In this document: positions 14,985 to 25,865 of the stretch, piece by piece
How positions within the stretch are numbered: the stretch's first letter is position 1
Layout: each line of letters starts with the position of its first letter
From: Lepidurus packardi
Lineage: Eukaryota > Arthropoda > Branchiopoda > Notostraca > Triopsidae
Assembly (NCBI GenBank): GCA_023053545.1
Contig: JAKZAN010000006.1
Span: 10,882,351 to 10,946,350, forward strand
Direction: 5' to 3'
DNA: 64,000 bases
The notes under the pieces: model-generated
Seen by the model: the letters and a program-made list of their open reading frames with translations, nothing else
What the model was told of the DNA's origin: nothing
Databases searched by the model: none
Translations under genes and position numbers: made by a program

Positions 14985-17900
14985 TCAGCGAGTCGTGGTC
15001 CTCCGGCGATTAGGCCTCGCCCAGGTCAAACGACTCCGAATGTTGGGTCTACTGATGGTCGCCGGGTCGTAGGACGTGTGTTCGGGGTACTTGACAGGCA
15101 CGTTGGGTCCATGTGTGGCCACCCAGGCTCGCTCATATCCGCGTTTCCATTGCTGGTACCTCACCCACCAATCCTCCCACTTGGCAAACTCCTCCATGGT
15201 GAAATCCCGCGGAAAATGACCTCTCCTGATATAATATTGATGGCGTACCCCAATATCGTCCCAGTCGCGCGGTAAATCCCGGGGAGGCTCCGGCTGGCGC
15301 GTCATCGGGTACCGATGGCTCCACTCCGCACGCTCGGGAGGAGCGTGGTCTCTCCCACCCGTCAAAGCACTTAAAGGAGCAAGTCTTCCTGGCGGCGGAC
15401 TTGGACTCAATCGTCCGCGAATGTTCGCTCTTCCCCGATAAAATTGCTCTTTACCACCCATCGCTCCTTTCAACATACCCCACCCAGCTCCTTCTCCAGT
15501 GGAACGCAGGGAGAGATTCCTGTGAACAACCGCAGGCGGGGAAACGGACATGACTTTGACTCGCTCTAAACTAGGTCCTCGGATCCGCGGTTTCACACCC
15601 TCTTCCACCGATACCTTCTTGTCTTGTGCGCCTACCGCTGGTGCAGTAATGCGCAACTGTACCAGATCCATTTCGCGTCGTTCGCCACTCAACTGAGCCA
15701 ATTTCGCAAAGCGCTCAGACAAAGGGATCGTCTTCACTTTAGGGACTGCTTCCTCCTCTTCCTCTTCTTCCTCCTCCTCTTCTTCTGACGAAGATGAAAA
15801 AGAACTACTCGAACTCGACTCTGAGCGCTTGGATTTGTTGGTTTTACGTGCTGGAGGGGTATTCGAAACCTTTCGCTCTTCGGTGGCAACGACTGTAGGT
15901 TTGGAGTTCAACGTCTTTTCCTCGCCTTTGGCCGGCATAGTCTTACGAACCACCACGCTGTCATACTCTTTCGCTTTGACTTCAGCCCCCTGGGCGCCCG
16001 TCAGTCCCTTTTTGCCCACCGTTGATGATGCCGGTCCTAGCGACACCTTGGAAGCTGTTCCAGCATTGGCTTTCGCCTTTCCTGACGCTCCTATTGGGTT
16101 TTCTTTACCCTCTGTCGGGGCGGCGGTGGCGATGGAGGCCGAGGGGCGGGGTGACGGAGACAACTTATGTCGAGGACTCGGTTCTGAGTCAGAGCTACTG
16201 TCCAGACGGCGTTGATGTCGCCGGTCGGAAGACGAACGCGACGAACCACTGGAACTGCGGGAAGTACGCGAGCTTGACGAGGAAGGGGAGGAGCTTGAAT
16301 AGCTTGAACTTGAATACCTACGGACGCGTGTGGCTGTTCCTTTGGGCGAACGGGACCGAGATTTCTTCTTGCTTTTCGTGACGTTCTTTTTGGGAGCAGG
16401 TAAAGCGGAACGGTTTTTTTTCTTGGGCGCGGGACTGCGCGATACCGAAGAATTCGAGGACGAGGAGGGGGAGCGTGAAGTTTGCTTCCATTTCTCCGCA
16501 GCGATGCCTTTGCCTTTGTTAGGAGTTTTAATGGGTAATGCTTTTTTCTTGTCATTGGCGGACGAGGGTTGAGTCCCGGAATTAGCGGAAGGAGCGTTTT
16601 TTTTGGTACGAAGTTTGGAGGGTGAAGGAGAGGGCTTCTTTTTCGTTTTGAGTGTTGACTTTGCAGATTTGGATTCGGAAGGGGAGTTCCTGGTAGGTTT
16701 GCGCTTGCCTCGTGAAGGACTGGGAGAGTTGGGGGAAATGGAGCGCCCCGAAGCGAAACGTGGTTTGGGTGACAAGGATCTCGACTTGCGCTTGGCCCCA
16801 CTTTTGGCCGCAGAGGCTGAGGCGGTGTTTTCTGTGCGACGTTCGCGATGAAGTCGGTTCCAGGAACGACGACGAGGGGAGCCGCTGGAATCGCGGGAAT
16901 TACGACCAGGAGAGGAACTGCTGGACGGAGATCGCGCATGCGCCTTACGACGAAGTGGGGATAACGAACGCGAGCGGCGATTGCGAATGCGGGCAGAAGT
17001 GGTCCCTGTTCGCGACGGGGAAATGGAGCGCGATCTGCGTTTAGATTTTAGAGGTGAGCGCGAACGGGATCTCGCCCGTTTCTTATCATCGTCTTTCAAA
17101 CCAAGCTCTTTCTTGTACATTTCCTTGAAGCCGCTGTGATCCCACCTACGTGACAATAGCAACTTGAGTTCTCTTAAATATATAGTCATTCAAGCCAACT
17201 GTAGCCTCTTGGTAACTACCTGAACATTGAAGTTTTTTTTAATTCTTATAAATCTATTTCTTAATTAGCAAAAAATAATCTTTCTCATAGGAGAGCCCTA
17301 CCATAGCAAATTTGATTTACTATAAGCCTACTGTGTACTGCAAGTGGTTGATATTTTTGTCAAAAGACAAAGAAACATACTTTTGCCATTGATGTCATAC
17401 TGCTTTGTCTTAAGAATGCAGCAACTTGAAACAAGAATTTAAAAAATGTTTTTTAAAAATATCTTGGTAGGCTGCGTCAAAAGGCTTTGATATATGATTT
17501 ATTTAAAATTTTCTTACTTTGTTTAAAGTTGCTGCATTCTCATGATAAAGGGGTTTGACATCAGTGCCATCTTTTGACAAAAAATATCAACTACTTGCAG
17601 TACACCATGGCCTTAAACTTAACAAATAATACGAAGCAAGTACTCTTTTTAAATTCTTTTCACTAACTAATTGAAGTTATTTCTGACTAACTGACTATTA
17701 ACACTAATTTCACTAACTACCGACAATAGGCGGGAATACATGGGAAAAAAATTTCACTAACTGACTCAAGTTTCGCATACAAAATTAAGTTAAAGACAGC
17801 TTATCCCGTTTTCTAAGAATGAAAAAACAAGCGATGGACTTAATCCTAGATAGATCAACTAATAGTAAATGTTTGCGTTTACTTATCATCCTTTGAGGAA

Positions 17901-18420
17901 AACTTGCGATTAGGTTCAGACTTGCCCTTCTCCTTACCACTTTTGGCAGTTTTACCTAGATGAATACAACGAACCATTACGTCTTCGACTTTCAAATCAA
18001 TTTCGAGCCAATTTTACCCGAAGGAGAGTGACGAGAAGCTCGGTTAGTGCTGTTATTACGGTCCGCTTTATTCATCTTTGACTTGGCAACGTCCGGATCT
18101 TCGTGCAAGAAACCCATAGCATCCATGCGGAGGTGTCGGACGGCAGTTCCTGCTGAAGTTTGCGAAGTTTGACCCCGCCCAACTCGACTAGCACTTGTAG
18201 AAGCTTCGCTTTTACGCTTAGGAGAGGTTTTGCGAGTTGCAGCTCGTTCGCGGGACCGGGACCGGCTATGACGTGAGCCCAAACGCGCTTGAACGTTCGA
18301 CTGCCATATTAAAAAGTACACAATGTGTCAAAGAAGATATCTATACTGTATTTTTTTATTTAAAATAAAATTACTAACCGCCCTAGAACGTCCGCCAGAA
18401 TTTCGTCTTGGTGAAACCAT
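14985..18420 (-). CDS. Large Ser/Arg-rich nuclear protein
   Basis: Coding exons on the minus strand: 18379-18420, 18018-18300, 17883-17955 and 14985-17145. Phases agree and give 852 residues. The start MVSPRR is the first ATG of the frame, and its codon overlaps the start of the divergent gene at 18419. Residues from about 130 to 470 are dense RS, SP and KS repeats like those of spliceosome-associated SR proteins. About residues 590-620 carry a Ser-rich then poly-Glu stretch. Non-repetitive islands that look conserved are WDHSGFKEMYKKELGL after the third splice junction and a C-terminal aromatic segment with GHFPRDF and WEDWWVRYQQWKRGYERAW. These suggest a structured C-terminus rather than a pure low-complexity protein. 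I do not recognise the specific family. A role in pre-mRNA processing or nuclear speckles is inference from composition only. The donor of exon 1 (GTTAGT) is not optimal. Intron 3 (17146-17882) contains a foldback element. Confidence 0.85.
17322..17616. mobile_element. Foldback MITE-like element in SR-gene intron
   Basis: Two inverted arms of roughly 95-110 bases (about 17322-17432 and 17520-17616) flank a loop of about 90 bases. Shared blocks between the left arm and the reverse complement of the right arm are GTGTACTGCAAGT, GTTGATATTTTT, TGTCAAAAGA, TGATGTCA and GAATGCAGCAACTT. Arm similarity is high but imperfect. This is the architecture of a non-autonomous DNA transposon (MITE) or foldback element. 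I could not define a target-site duplication. Confidence 0.75.
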
Positions 18421-18422
18421 GG
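18417..18422. promoter_or_regulatory. Shared CCATGG: overlapping divergent start codons
   Basis: The palindrome CCATGG holds the SR-gene ATG on the minus strand (18420-18418) and the ATG of the 18419-19550 gene on the plus strand (18419-18421). Both give good start contexts. If both models are right, the two transcripts must overlap in antisense through their 5' regions, because each leader lies inside the other gene's first exon or intron. Confidence 0.5.
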
Positions 18423-19550
18423 CCTTACGATTTATCAACCTAGAAAACGTCCAAAGTAATAGGTGTTGTTATAAGTAAGAGTGCTTAAACCACGGGTAAT
18501 ATGACAATCTGATCCACAAAGTTTTTTTAAATTATTTTTTTTGTAAAGAGTTAACAGGAATTCTACTCAGCCGAAGTGAGGAGAGAGTACCCATTTTTGC
18601 GACAATTCTGGGGGATTTGGGGGTAGATAGAAATGGGATTGAGACGGATTTGGGCTTAGACCAAGCACGACGTCCAGCAGTGGGAATAGAAGATTCGTAA
18701 GTACATATTTTTTTTTAAGTATCCCAGTTTTTATCCATGCTCGTCTTCTTCACAGCTATGACGCACGTCAGAACACTCAAGCCAGAGAATCGAATTTTTT
18801 TCGCAATTTCCCTTCATGAGACAGCCTAGTAGTAGTGTTCCATCAGCATAGTGGTCCCGTTTGGTATAATTCGTCATCCTGGGCTTTCAAGGATCCGTCG
18901 TATTTTTCGGTGTTTCACACCACCGACTGTAAGCTCTGGACATTCAAGTGGAAATCACATATACGAGGTTTTTCTGCACACCAGCCCATAAGGCCATATC
19001 CCTGGAATGTCTTCTGCACGTAAATTGATACCCCTGATAAGCTTGAAATGCTTGAAAAAAAATTAAAAAATAGCAGAAGGAAACACTCTCACACAAGCCC
19101 AGTTTTTTGTTTTTTTTTAGATTCAGTATTCAGACACTTTCTTTAGGTGCACTACCATCAAGTATCATATGGAACTAACAGAGTCAGGAAAACTGATGTG
19201 CTTCTTTGACAAAGAAGTACTTTGACTTTGTAGTATTCACTAACTTCATGCACCTTGGATTTTAGTGTCCCAGCACCTTTGGTATCGCTTTTCGGCCAAA
19301 ACTGAACGCGACACACCTTAAATCTCGTTACCAGTCACAGCAGCACATGAGTGATGAGAGGAGAATTTTGCTCAGGAGTCATGTAAAACAAGGTCGAACA
19401 CAACGAAGTTATGAACCGCCAAGAAAGCAACTATACAAACCATTTACCTTGCCCGTTTTCTCTGGTTGTTACGAAGAAAACGTAAACACTAGAGAGGCTA
19501 CCCAAAACCTCGATTATTTCGATCACTTTCAGCAGACAATGGTTCCCTAG
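18419..19550 (+). CDS. Unrecognised protein, head-to-head with SR gene
   Basis: Five phase-consistent exons: 18419-18474, 18571-18696, 18825-18928, 19134-19216 and 19266-19550, joining to 217 residues and a TAG stop. Donors are GTAAGA, GTAAGT, GTAAGC and GTACTT, and every acceptor is AG. An alternative middle pair (exon 3 to 19019, exon 4 from 19147) is also in phase and would insert extra residues. The last exon is the most convincing part: 94 open codons rich in Arg, Gln and Tyr, including QQHMSDERRILLRSHVKQG and YEPPRKQLYKPFTLPVF. No signal peptide, membrane segment or named domain is visible. Using an acceptor at 18754 instead would bring a TGA into frame; the acceptor at 18824 avoids it. 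I do not recognise the product. The gene ends 330 bases before the SNAPC4 start on the same strand. Confidence 0.5.
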
Positions 19551-19880
19551 CCTTAGCGTCTTTAATGGTTCAAAGACTAATGGAGTAAGAATGCAAACTC
19601 AGACTGTCGCGGACAGCTAACATAGGTGGCGCCAATTTCGTGAAGCAAATGCCACATGATACCTTAGCGTCGTTGCAATGAACTAAAAGCATGTTCTTTT
19701 CGTCAGTTCGTAAATTAACAAGTTCACGGTTCAATTTACCAGGAGCGAATAGACATCCCTGTTTTTTCCTTGTTACGGGTTTGTTACCCACGTGCGGATG
19801 GTTGGAATTGGATTTGCTGGTATTTAGCTTAACTGCAACCACAATATACCATACATTTCTAATCGAATAGGTATAGCAAA

Positions 19881-22800
19881 ATGGAAGACTTGGGTAGTGA
19901 CTGTGATTTAGACGACATTAAAAAGCTTGAGGGTGTCCTAAACTGGTCATCTTCGGGGAATAACACCAGGTTGAACAAGGATGCAGGGATGCAAAGTTCA
20001 GATGATGAAGACGAGTCAGACTCAGAAGATGCGCCTTGGCACCCCAAAGCTGCTTCCTGTCAGTCCATTGGATCTGTCGTTCGACATTCTATGTCAGCCA
20101 TCAATGATGGTACTTCCCTTGAATTTTTTTAAGATTCCCTATTAGGAATCTTCATCATTTTTAGATGATAATGGGCCGCCATCACTTGCGAGTAGTTATC
20201 AAAACTACCTCAACTCCCCTTCCGTTCCTAGTACTTCTTACAGTACCCCTTTCGGCTATGGATCCCAGCACGAGACTCCGTCTGTGGAATACCACGAGGA
20301 GTCGGACTCCAGTAAGTTTGTTTCCTTTTTGTTTAAGTATTTTAATTGTACGCCTTCTTGCTAGGTGAAAGCAGAAACATTGCAGGGGGATCTCTCAATA
20401 ACATACCGGTTTGCGTTGAAAACTGTTTGGCCTTGAATAGAGCATACCAAGAAGTAGTTCTGGACAGTTTACAGCAACTCAGATTGACGCTAACAGAAAA
20501 CCAAGAAGCTCAAGTAATATCTTATTCACTGTGTGGTAATTTTCACGACATAAACGTTCCTTTTCCCCTAGGCGACCCTAAGAGAGGAGTTGGATGAAAT
20601 GGTTGCCCATGGAAGTAAGACGTGGCCTATAGCAAGTGCTATGAAGGCTGTGAAAGAGACTCGAGGTTATGGCCAGTTCACAGCTCCTTATTTCAAAGAC
20701 ATTTGCCATAAAAGTCCCCCAGAAAATGACGACAGTCGTTTGATCCGAAGCATGGGCTGTGTAGATATGGCCAAAGCCGAGCGAAAGCGATGTAAATTCA
20801 AATTGAACCCTATTTTTTTATACAAATGCGTTTAAGTTCATTAAGCAGGTCATTATTTTAATGTCTAGGGTTTATTCCACAAATTATTGCTCTTAGAAAG
20901 GCAATCAAAAAACAAGCGCTTCAAGAGGCAGTAGAGAAAGTTATGGCAGAGAAAGAACGCCTAGCCAAGCAGCTTCAAGTTCCAGAATTAAGCGAAGAAG
21001 AAAGGGAGGAATTAAGAAATAGCTACAAGCAATGCAGCCGATTGGTGGTCAAAGTCAAAGATCTACCCTTGGACGTTATTTTGCAGGGTAGGAAGAAGGA
21101 ATGGGATTGGACTGCTGTATCTCGTCAGGTAATTATTTTAATATCTAGGAACGCGTTTTTTTTTACATATAATATTTGTATAACGTTAGGTCGATGCCGG
21201 GCGAAGTCCTGTGGAGTGTAAGCTTGTGTGGCAAAATTATTATCATCCTTCCGTCAGTCTCAAGGGATGGAAAGGGTCCGAGAAGACCAAGTTGAAAGTA
21301 ACATTTACATTTTTCATTGTGAAACGTATTACAAACTTGGCAGTATAGGCTTTGGTTGCTGCCCATGGGGATGAAGGAGACGCGTGGGAAACCATTGCGG
21401 AAGAGCTAGGAACTGGGCGCACGCCGTGGCAGTGTTTTGAACACTATCAACGAAACTTATGCGAAGCTTTGCAGCCCACACGTTATACGTGGACTGAAGA
21501 AGAGAATAAACTATTGGCCTATTTGGTTGAAGAATTAAATCCTGGGGGCGAAGCTAGCAAGATTCCATGGAAGAAAGTAACAATATTCTTTAGGGTTTAA
21601 TTTTCTAGTTTTCGCTCAAAATTGCATTTGTATTAGATTGTTACATATTTTCCTGGTCGTAAGAAGAACCAGGTGTATAAACACTGGGAGTTTGCAAGTG
21701 TACCTCGCTTAAGAAAGGGTCCTTTCACGCCGGCAGAAGATGCTTTGATCATTGGATCCGCGGAAGCACACGTGGAATTGAACCAAATGAGCAAGCTCTT
21801 GCCCAATAGACATAGTACGCAAATACGGAACCGGTACATTGCTTTGATTCGTCGTGGAGTTATACCTTGGAACTGGACCCAGTAAGTACCCTATATTTCT
21901 CAAGTTTTGGTATATTTTGGTACTTACGGAGTGCTTAATAAGTTTGGATTTCTTGTAGGGAAGAAGACGAGAAACTTCTGGTTTTAGCCAAGAAGAATAG
22001 CCAGCGTTTTTTAAGGATTCTAAAGGAGTTTCCCGGCCGAACTCGGGGTGAATTAAGCATCCAGTACACAATGTTGACTTCACGAAATCCAAAGTTTCGC
22101 ATTCCCGACAAAGTATTGGAAAAGCATATTTTCTCAAAAAGTTGGGTTTTCTTACTCTATTTTCCTTTGCCGTAGAAGCTTGGCGTGGCACAAGGACGCC
22201 AAGGCAGGACCTTGAGGAGCCATGGCGGGATTACTCTAGCCATTCGTCGTTATTTGGAATCAGCTCAAGCAAATGGGGAAGAGGTACTTGAATTTTTGCC
22301 TATTAGACTTGCCAATATGGAATTTTTGCTATTTTTTGGGTTACTCTTAGATCGTGTTACCTCCACAGCTCCAATACATAGTGAGAAGGGGTAAAACAAC
22401 CCCTAGGCGGAGGCCACTTGTCAAGAAACGGAAGAAGAGTCAACTAGATGATGATTTACGGAATATGACACGCTGTTATCTTCAGGTCCTTCGTGGGAGA
22501 CGTCTAGGCACGATATTTCATTATAAAAATATCTGTAGATTTCACATTAATTGTTTATCTTTTACAGGGAGCAAAACTCTATTTGATAAGCGCCAATGGT
22601 CGTTGAGTCTAATGCATTTGGCGTCCATACTGCGGTTCAGTTACGAGAAACTTAACGACGGAGCCATTACGGATCTCGAATCCGATGGAACTCATAAACG
22701 ACTAAATAATGATGAGCTTGAGACGTTGGATGTTATACTGGGACTCCTAACAGAAGCTAAAGCTCCCAACAGGCAGTTAGTTGAGAACGATTCAGCTTCC

Positions 22801-23934
22801 CGAGTGCAGACCGTTCCTACGTCTCTGCCACCAGTGAGCAGTTCTCCTGAAGTAGAGCACTTCGGAATCCTGCCACCTTCCTTGTTCAGTTTGGTGGGTT
22901 TCAGAGGCTTGCTCCTTCAACGTCGCCATTTGCAGAATATCGTCTTACGAGCAGAGGAAAGTCAAAGCGATGTTCCAGTACCTGATCTGTCTGACCCTGA
23001 AGTGAAAAGGGCGGATGAGTTGCTTTCCGAGCGTTTCAAATCCCTCTTTTTCTGGCCTGGAGCGATGGCGAATATGCCGTAAGTATATCCGAAGTAAAAC
23101 TTAAGTTTTCACGAAGGTAATCGGATCTTTTGGTTTCCTTCTTTTACAAATTAGGCCCAGTTTCCCCGAAAGTTTCAGTGTAGGACCAGAAGAGTCTCAA
23201 CTTAATGAAACCAATGGAGACAACGCGTAAGCCCAGTTTTCATTTTTTTGCCATGTTAAATTTCTCTAATGGATCACCCTTTATAAGTTTGTTTGACGAT
23301 TTTTCTGTCTTAGAAGTAGCGTGGCTGAAACAGACGGTATCCAACAGGGAAAAGCAGCGGTAGAATCGCAAACTGAAACTTCGGCAATCCATAAGTAAGT
23401 CGTCTGAATCAGGGATTTTCTAAATTTTTCGCTGAGGTCATCAATGTATTCTAGTCATGCATAATTATCTACGACAACGTGTTGTTAACAAAAGAAATGT
23501 ATAAATGTTAGATTGGGAAGAAAAGGCAGTAAACTTAAAGAAGAAATAGCTCTTATTGCTTTACTTTTATTTTAGCCTAAACGGCAAACTATAAAACGTA
23601 AAAATATCAATTCTTTCTTCAGCGAAGTTGTGATATGGCTTACCTTCAGACATTGTTTACTAAAATTGTTTATTTTTGTAGGGGCAGAAATGCATCCAAG
23701 GCCAGAGTTACAAAACGGGAAAAGAGAGCTCGACTTCAGAAGCTACTGGAGTTTAATAAGCAGCGCCATCTCAAGGAATGTCAAGAACAGGGCCGTGATC
23801 CAACTCCCAAAAAACAGGTTAAACCTAAACGCCCTTACGTTCGCAGTGGTAAATTTGCCAAGTCCAATCCTGCCACTCCCGTTAGACAGATGTGTCGACA
23901 GACCAAACCGACAAAAAGGGATATCGATGAGTAA
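19881..23934 (+). CDS. SNAPC4: snRNA-activating protein complex subunit 4 (SNAP190-like)
   Basis: This is the large Myb-repeat subunit of SNAPc, which in the known family binds the proximal sequence element of snRNA genes for RNA polymerases II and III. Exons: 19881-20109, 20165-20311, 20365-20513, 20572-20791, 20869-21128, 21190-21297, 21349-21576, 21637-21881, 21959-22112, 22176-22283, 22351-22492, 22568-23078, 23155-23226, 23314-23394 and 23682-23934. Every junction is in phase, giving 968 residues. The N-terminus is acidic and Ser-rich. The central part holds tandem Myb/SANT repeats with spaced tryptophans: KKEWDWTAVSRQV, DAWETIAEELGTGRTPWQC, YTWTEEENKLLAYLVEEL, KGPFTPAEDALIIGSAEAH and WNWTQEEDEKLLVLAKKN. 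The C-terminus is basic. The intron at 22493-22567 uses donor C|GTGGGA and is itself open in frame, so retention is possible there. The protein is shorter than the human one (about 1470), mainly after the Myb region. Confidence 0.92.
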
Positions 23935-24240
23935 TTTTTCTCGCAGTGCTAAATTCCCTCAGAAAGTATATTCACTTTGTGTTATTCTTTTTGGCTTTGT
24001 ATTGTGGTTATTTCCTAGAAAAGGAATGGTCTTCAAAAGCCACTTGATTAGTGTTGTAAAACCATAAACGCAATTAAGTAGCGGACTATGGCACTCTGAA
24101 ATGCATTATCATGTCATTGGTTTGGTCGTTTTTTGACATAAACAAAAGCAAGTATGTTTAAATTCAAAATAAGATGTATATGCTTTGTCTTCCTTTTTTG
24201 TCCTTTCGCGTTTTTTTTACTTTCTTTCACAAGCTGGCAA
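23935..24240. other. SNAPC4-MED27 convergent intergenic region
   Basis: About 300 bases hold both 3' ends. I see T-rich tracts but no perfect AATAAA on either strand, so the polyadenylation signals are probably variants or the transcripts overlap. Confidence 0.5.
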
Positions 24241-25468
24241 TCATGGTCGGCAGTCTTCATGATAAGCTACTAAAGTGCGCATGTCGCGCCACGTTGGCGG
24301 CATTAAAGTATGCAAGTAACGGCCACATTTTTTGCAAGGGTCCGAGAACATCATTAAGTAGCTCCGGAACCATGTCTAGATGGTAAAAAAAAAAATTGTA
24401 GACGCGTAACTTATAGGAATAGGAATTATTACCACGAAGGAGCGCAGAGCCAGTTCGGGATGGAGAGGCGAATAAAAGTGAAGCATAGCAGCGTTGGCGT
24501 TCTCAGTCACTCGGCGAAATACTTTATACCGAGATTCGCTCCAAAGATCCAACTTGCCATCCTCGGAATGAAGATCTTCATTAAATGCTTTGACTTGAAT
24601 CCACTCGACCATCAAGCCTTTGAGCACCACAACCGCTTTAAGAACGCGTTCTAGCGTCACCTGTAAATTGCGCAGCTTTCAAATTTAGAGTACTCGGTTC
24701 GTTTGATTGTTGTGCTTTATCTCACTTGAAGGACTGCATTGGTGCCATAGGGTCTCGAAACTGTTAGACACATATCGGCAGCATGCGCATGATTAATGGC
24801 AGCTATGATGTTATCGACAACTCTAAAGCAAAAATACTCGTTACTCGATCTTGTTAAGGAGTTTTTATGTACTGAGGCGCAACATTATGACTGCTCGGTT
24901 GGGGCCGTCTTCGTTTCGCCGAAAGGCTCAAGGATAAAGTGGAACGTTTCAGAGTATTCTGACTGAAAATCGTGCTAGCTGGATTCGCATACTCGTGTAC
25001 CTAACAACATTAGTATTCATTTACGTCAGATTGAAATTAAGGCAGTTCCATTACTTTATCCGACCATTTGTAAGTTTCCACCAAGCTATGGTAGAGGTTT
25101 ATAACTTCGGAAGAGCTGTCATGGCTCAAAATGCCCACATTTCCCAGTTGAAGATTTGCTGATGCCGGGTGTAATACTGAGACGTGCTGTTCCACTTCTC
25201 TACAATGAAATTGTGCGGTTTAAAAACTTCTATGATCAAAGGAAACTGACTTTTTATAATCTTACTTTAAGTTCCCTTGGATAGATTGGAGGTATTGTTG
25301 TAGCTCAGAAAGGAACATGGCTTCCCTGCTCTCTTCTGCTGTAGAAGCTGGCAAACCATCGCCAATGTGCTGGAAGACGCGGCTTACATTCGATCTGAGT
25401 GTTTTGAGTGCTTTCAAGGCAGCCGTAGCTTGATTTATGTCGAATGCAACGGGGTTAGCGTCACCCAT
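24241..25468 (-). CDS. MED27: Mediator complex subunit 27
   Basis: This is a subunit of Mediator, the coactivator bridging transcription factors and RNA polymerase II. Exons on the minus strand: 25266-25468, 25055-25199, 24873-25000, 24726-24822, 24433-24660 and 24241-24375. Phases agree and give 311 residues, the length of human MED27. Recognisable family segments are the SAKRRRPQP region in exon 3, EDGKLDLWSESRYKVF in exon 5 and the terminal exon with DPCKKCGRYL and PPTWRDMRTLVAYHEDCRP. That terminal exon includes the paired-cysteine motif typical of the MED27 C-terminus. The start is the first ATG (MGDANPVAFD). Introns are short (55-160 bases). The gene is convergent with SNAPC4, with stops about 300 bases apart. 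Confidence 0.96.
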
Positions 25469-25731
25469 AATTAATTAGAAAACTTTGATGAACTCTTTAA
25501 CTACTTTGTAACGTGATTCATATATTCCAGCGTATGCCGCTAATACAGCTGCGCTTTGAAAGTCTCGAAGGGTTTGTTTGTGTTTATTTGCACAGTTTCC
25601 CTTTCAGTCCAGCTTTTCTTCCTCGAAAATGCACCGTCCCATTTCCAGTGTGAACTGTTGGTTGCCAAGCAACAGAATGTACATGGCTTCCAAGCTCCAC
25701 CTCCTTTGTTAGTTTTCCACGAAGGCTGTTT

Positions 25732-25865
25732 TATAGCGCGTTCTACTGGCTGCACTGGTGCATATATTTGGCCCTCAGTGTGTGTACACAGTATGTAAAG
25801 ATATACTCGTTTGCCATACTGAGTGCCAAAAGTATTGCACCAGTGCAGCCAGTGGAACGCGGTAT
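25732..25865. mobile_element. Foldback palindrome upstream of MED27
   Basis: The left arm (about 25732-25781) and the reverse complement of the right arm (about 25817-25865) match almost throughout. Both contain CACTGGCTGCACTGGTGCA read outward and are bounded by TATA. The loop is about 35 bases. The structure fits a short MITE with TA-type ends, but a functional palindrome is not excluded. It lies about 265 bases upstream of the MED27 start codon. Confidence 0.75.

Noticed and set aside
15829..17044. Several ORFs antisense or out of frame to the SR-rich gene
   Set aside because: They are shadow frames of a long biased-composition exon; the minus-strand frame alone has splice-phase support.
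18755..18824. In-frame TGA as a possible selenocysteine codon
   Set aside because: The TGA appears only if the acceptor at 18754 is used. The next acceptor at 18824 has the right phase and removes it, so no recoding is needed.
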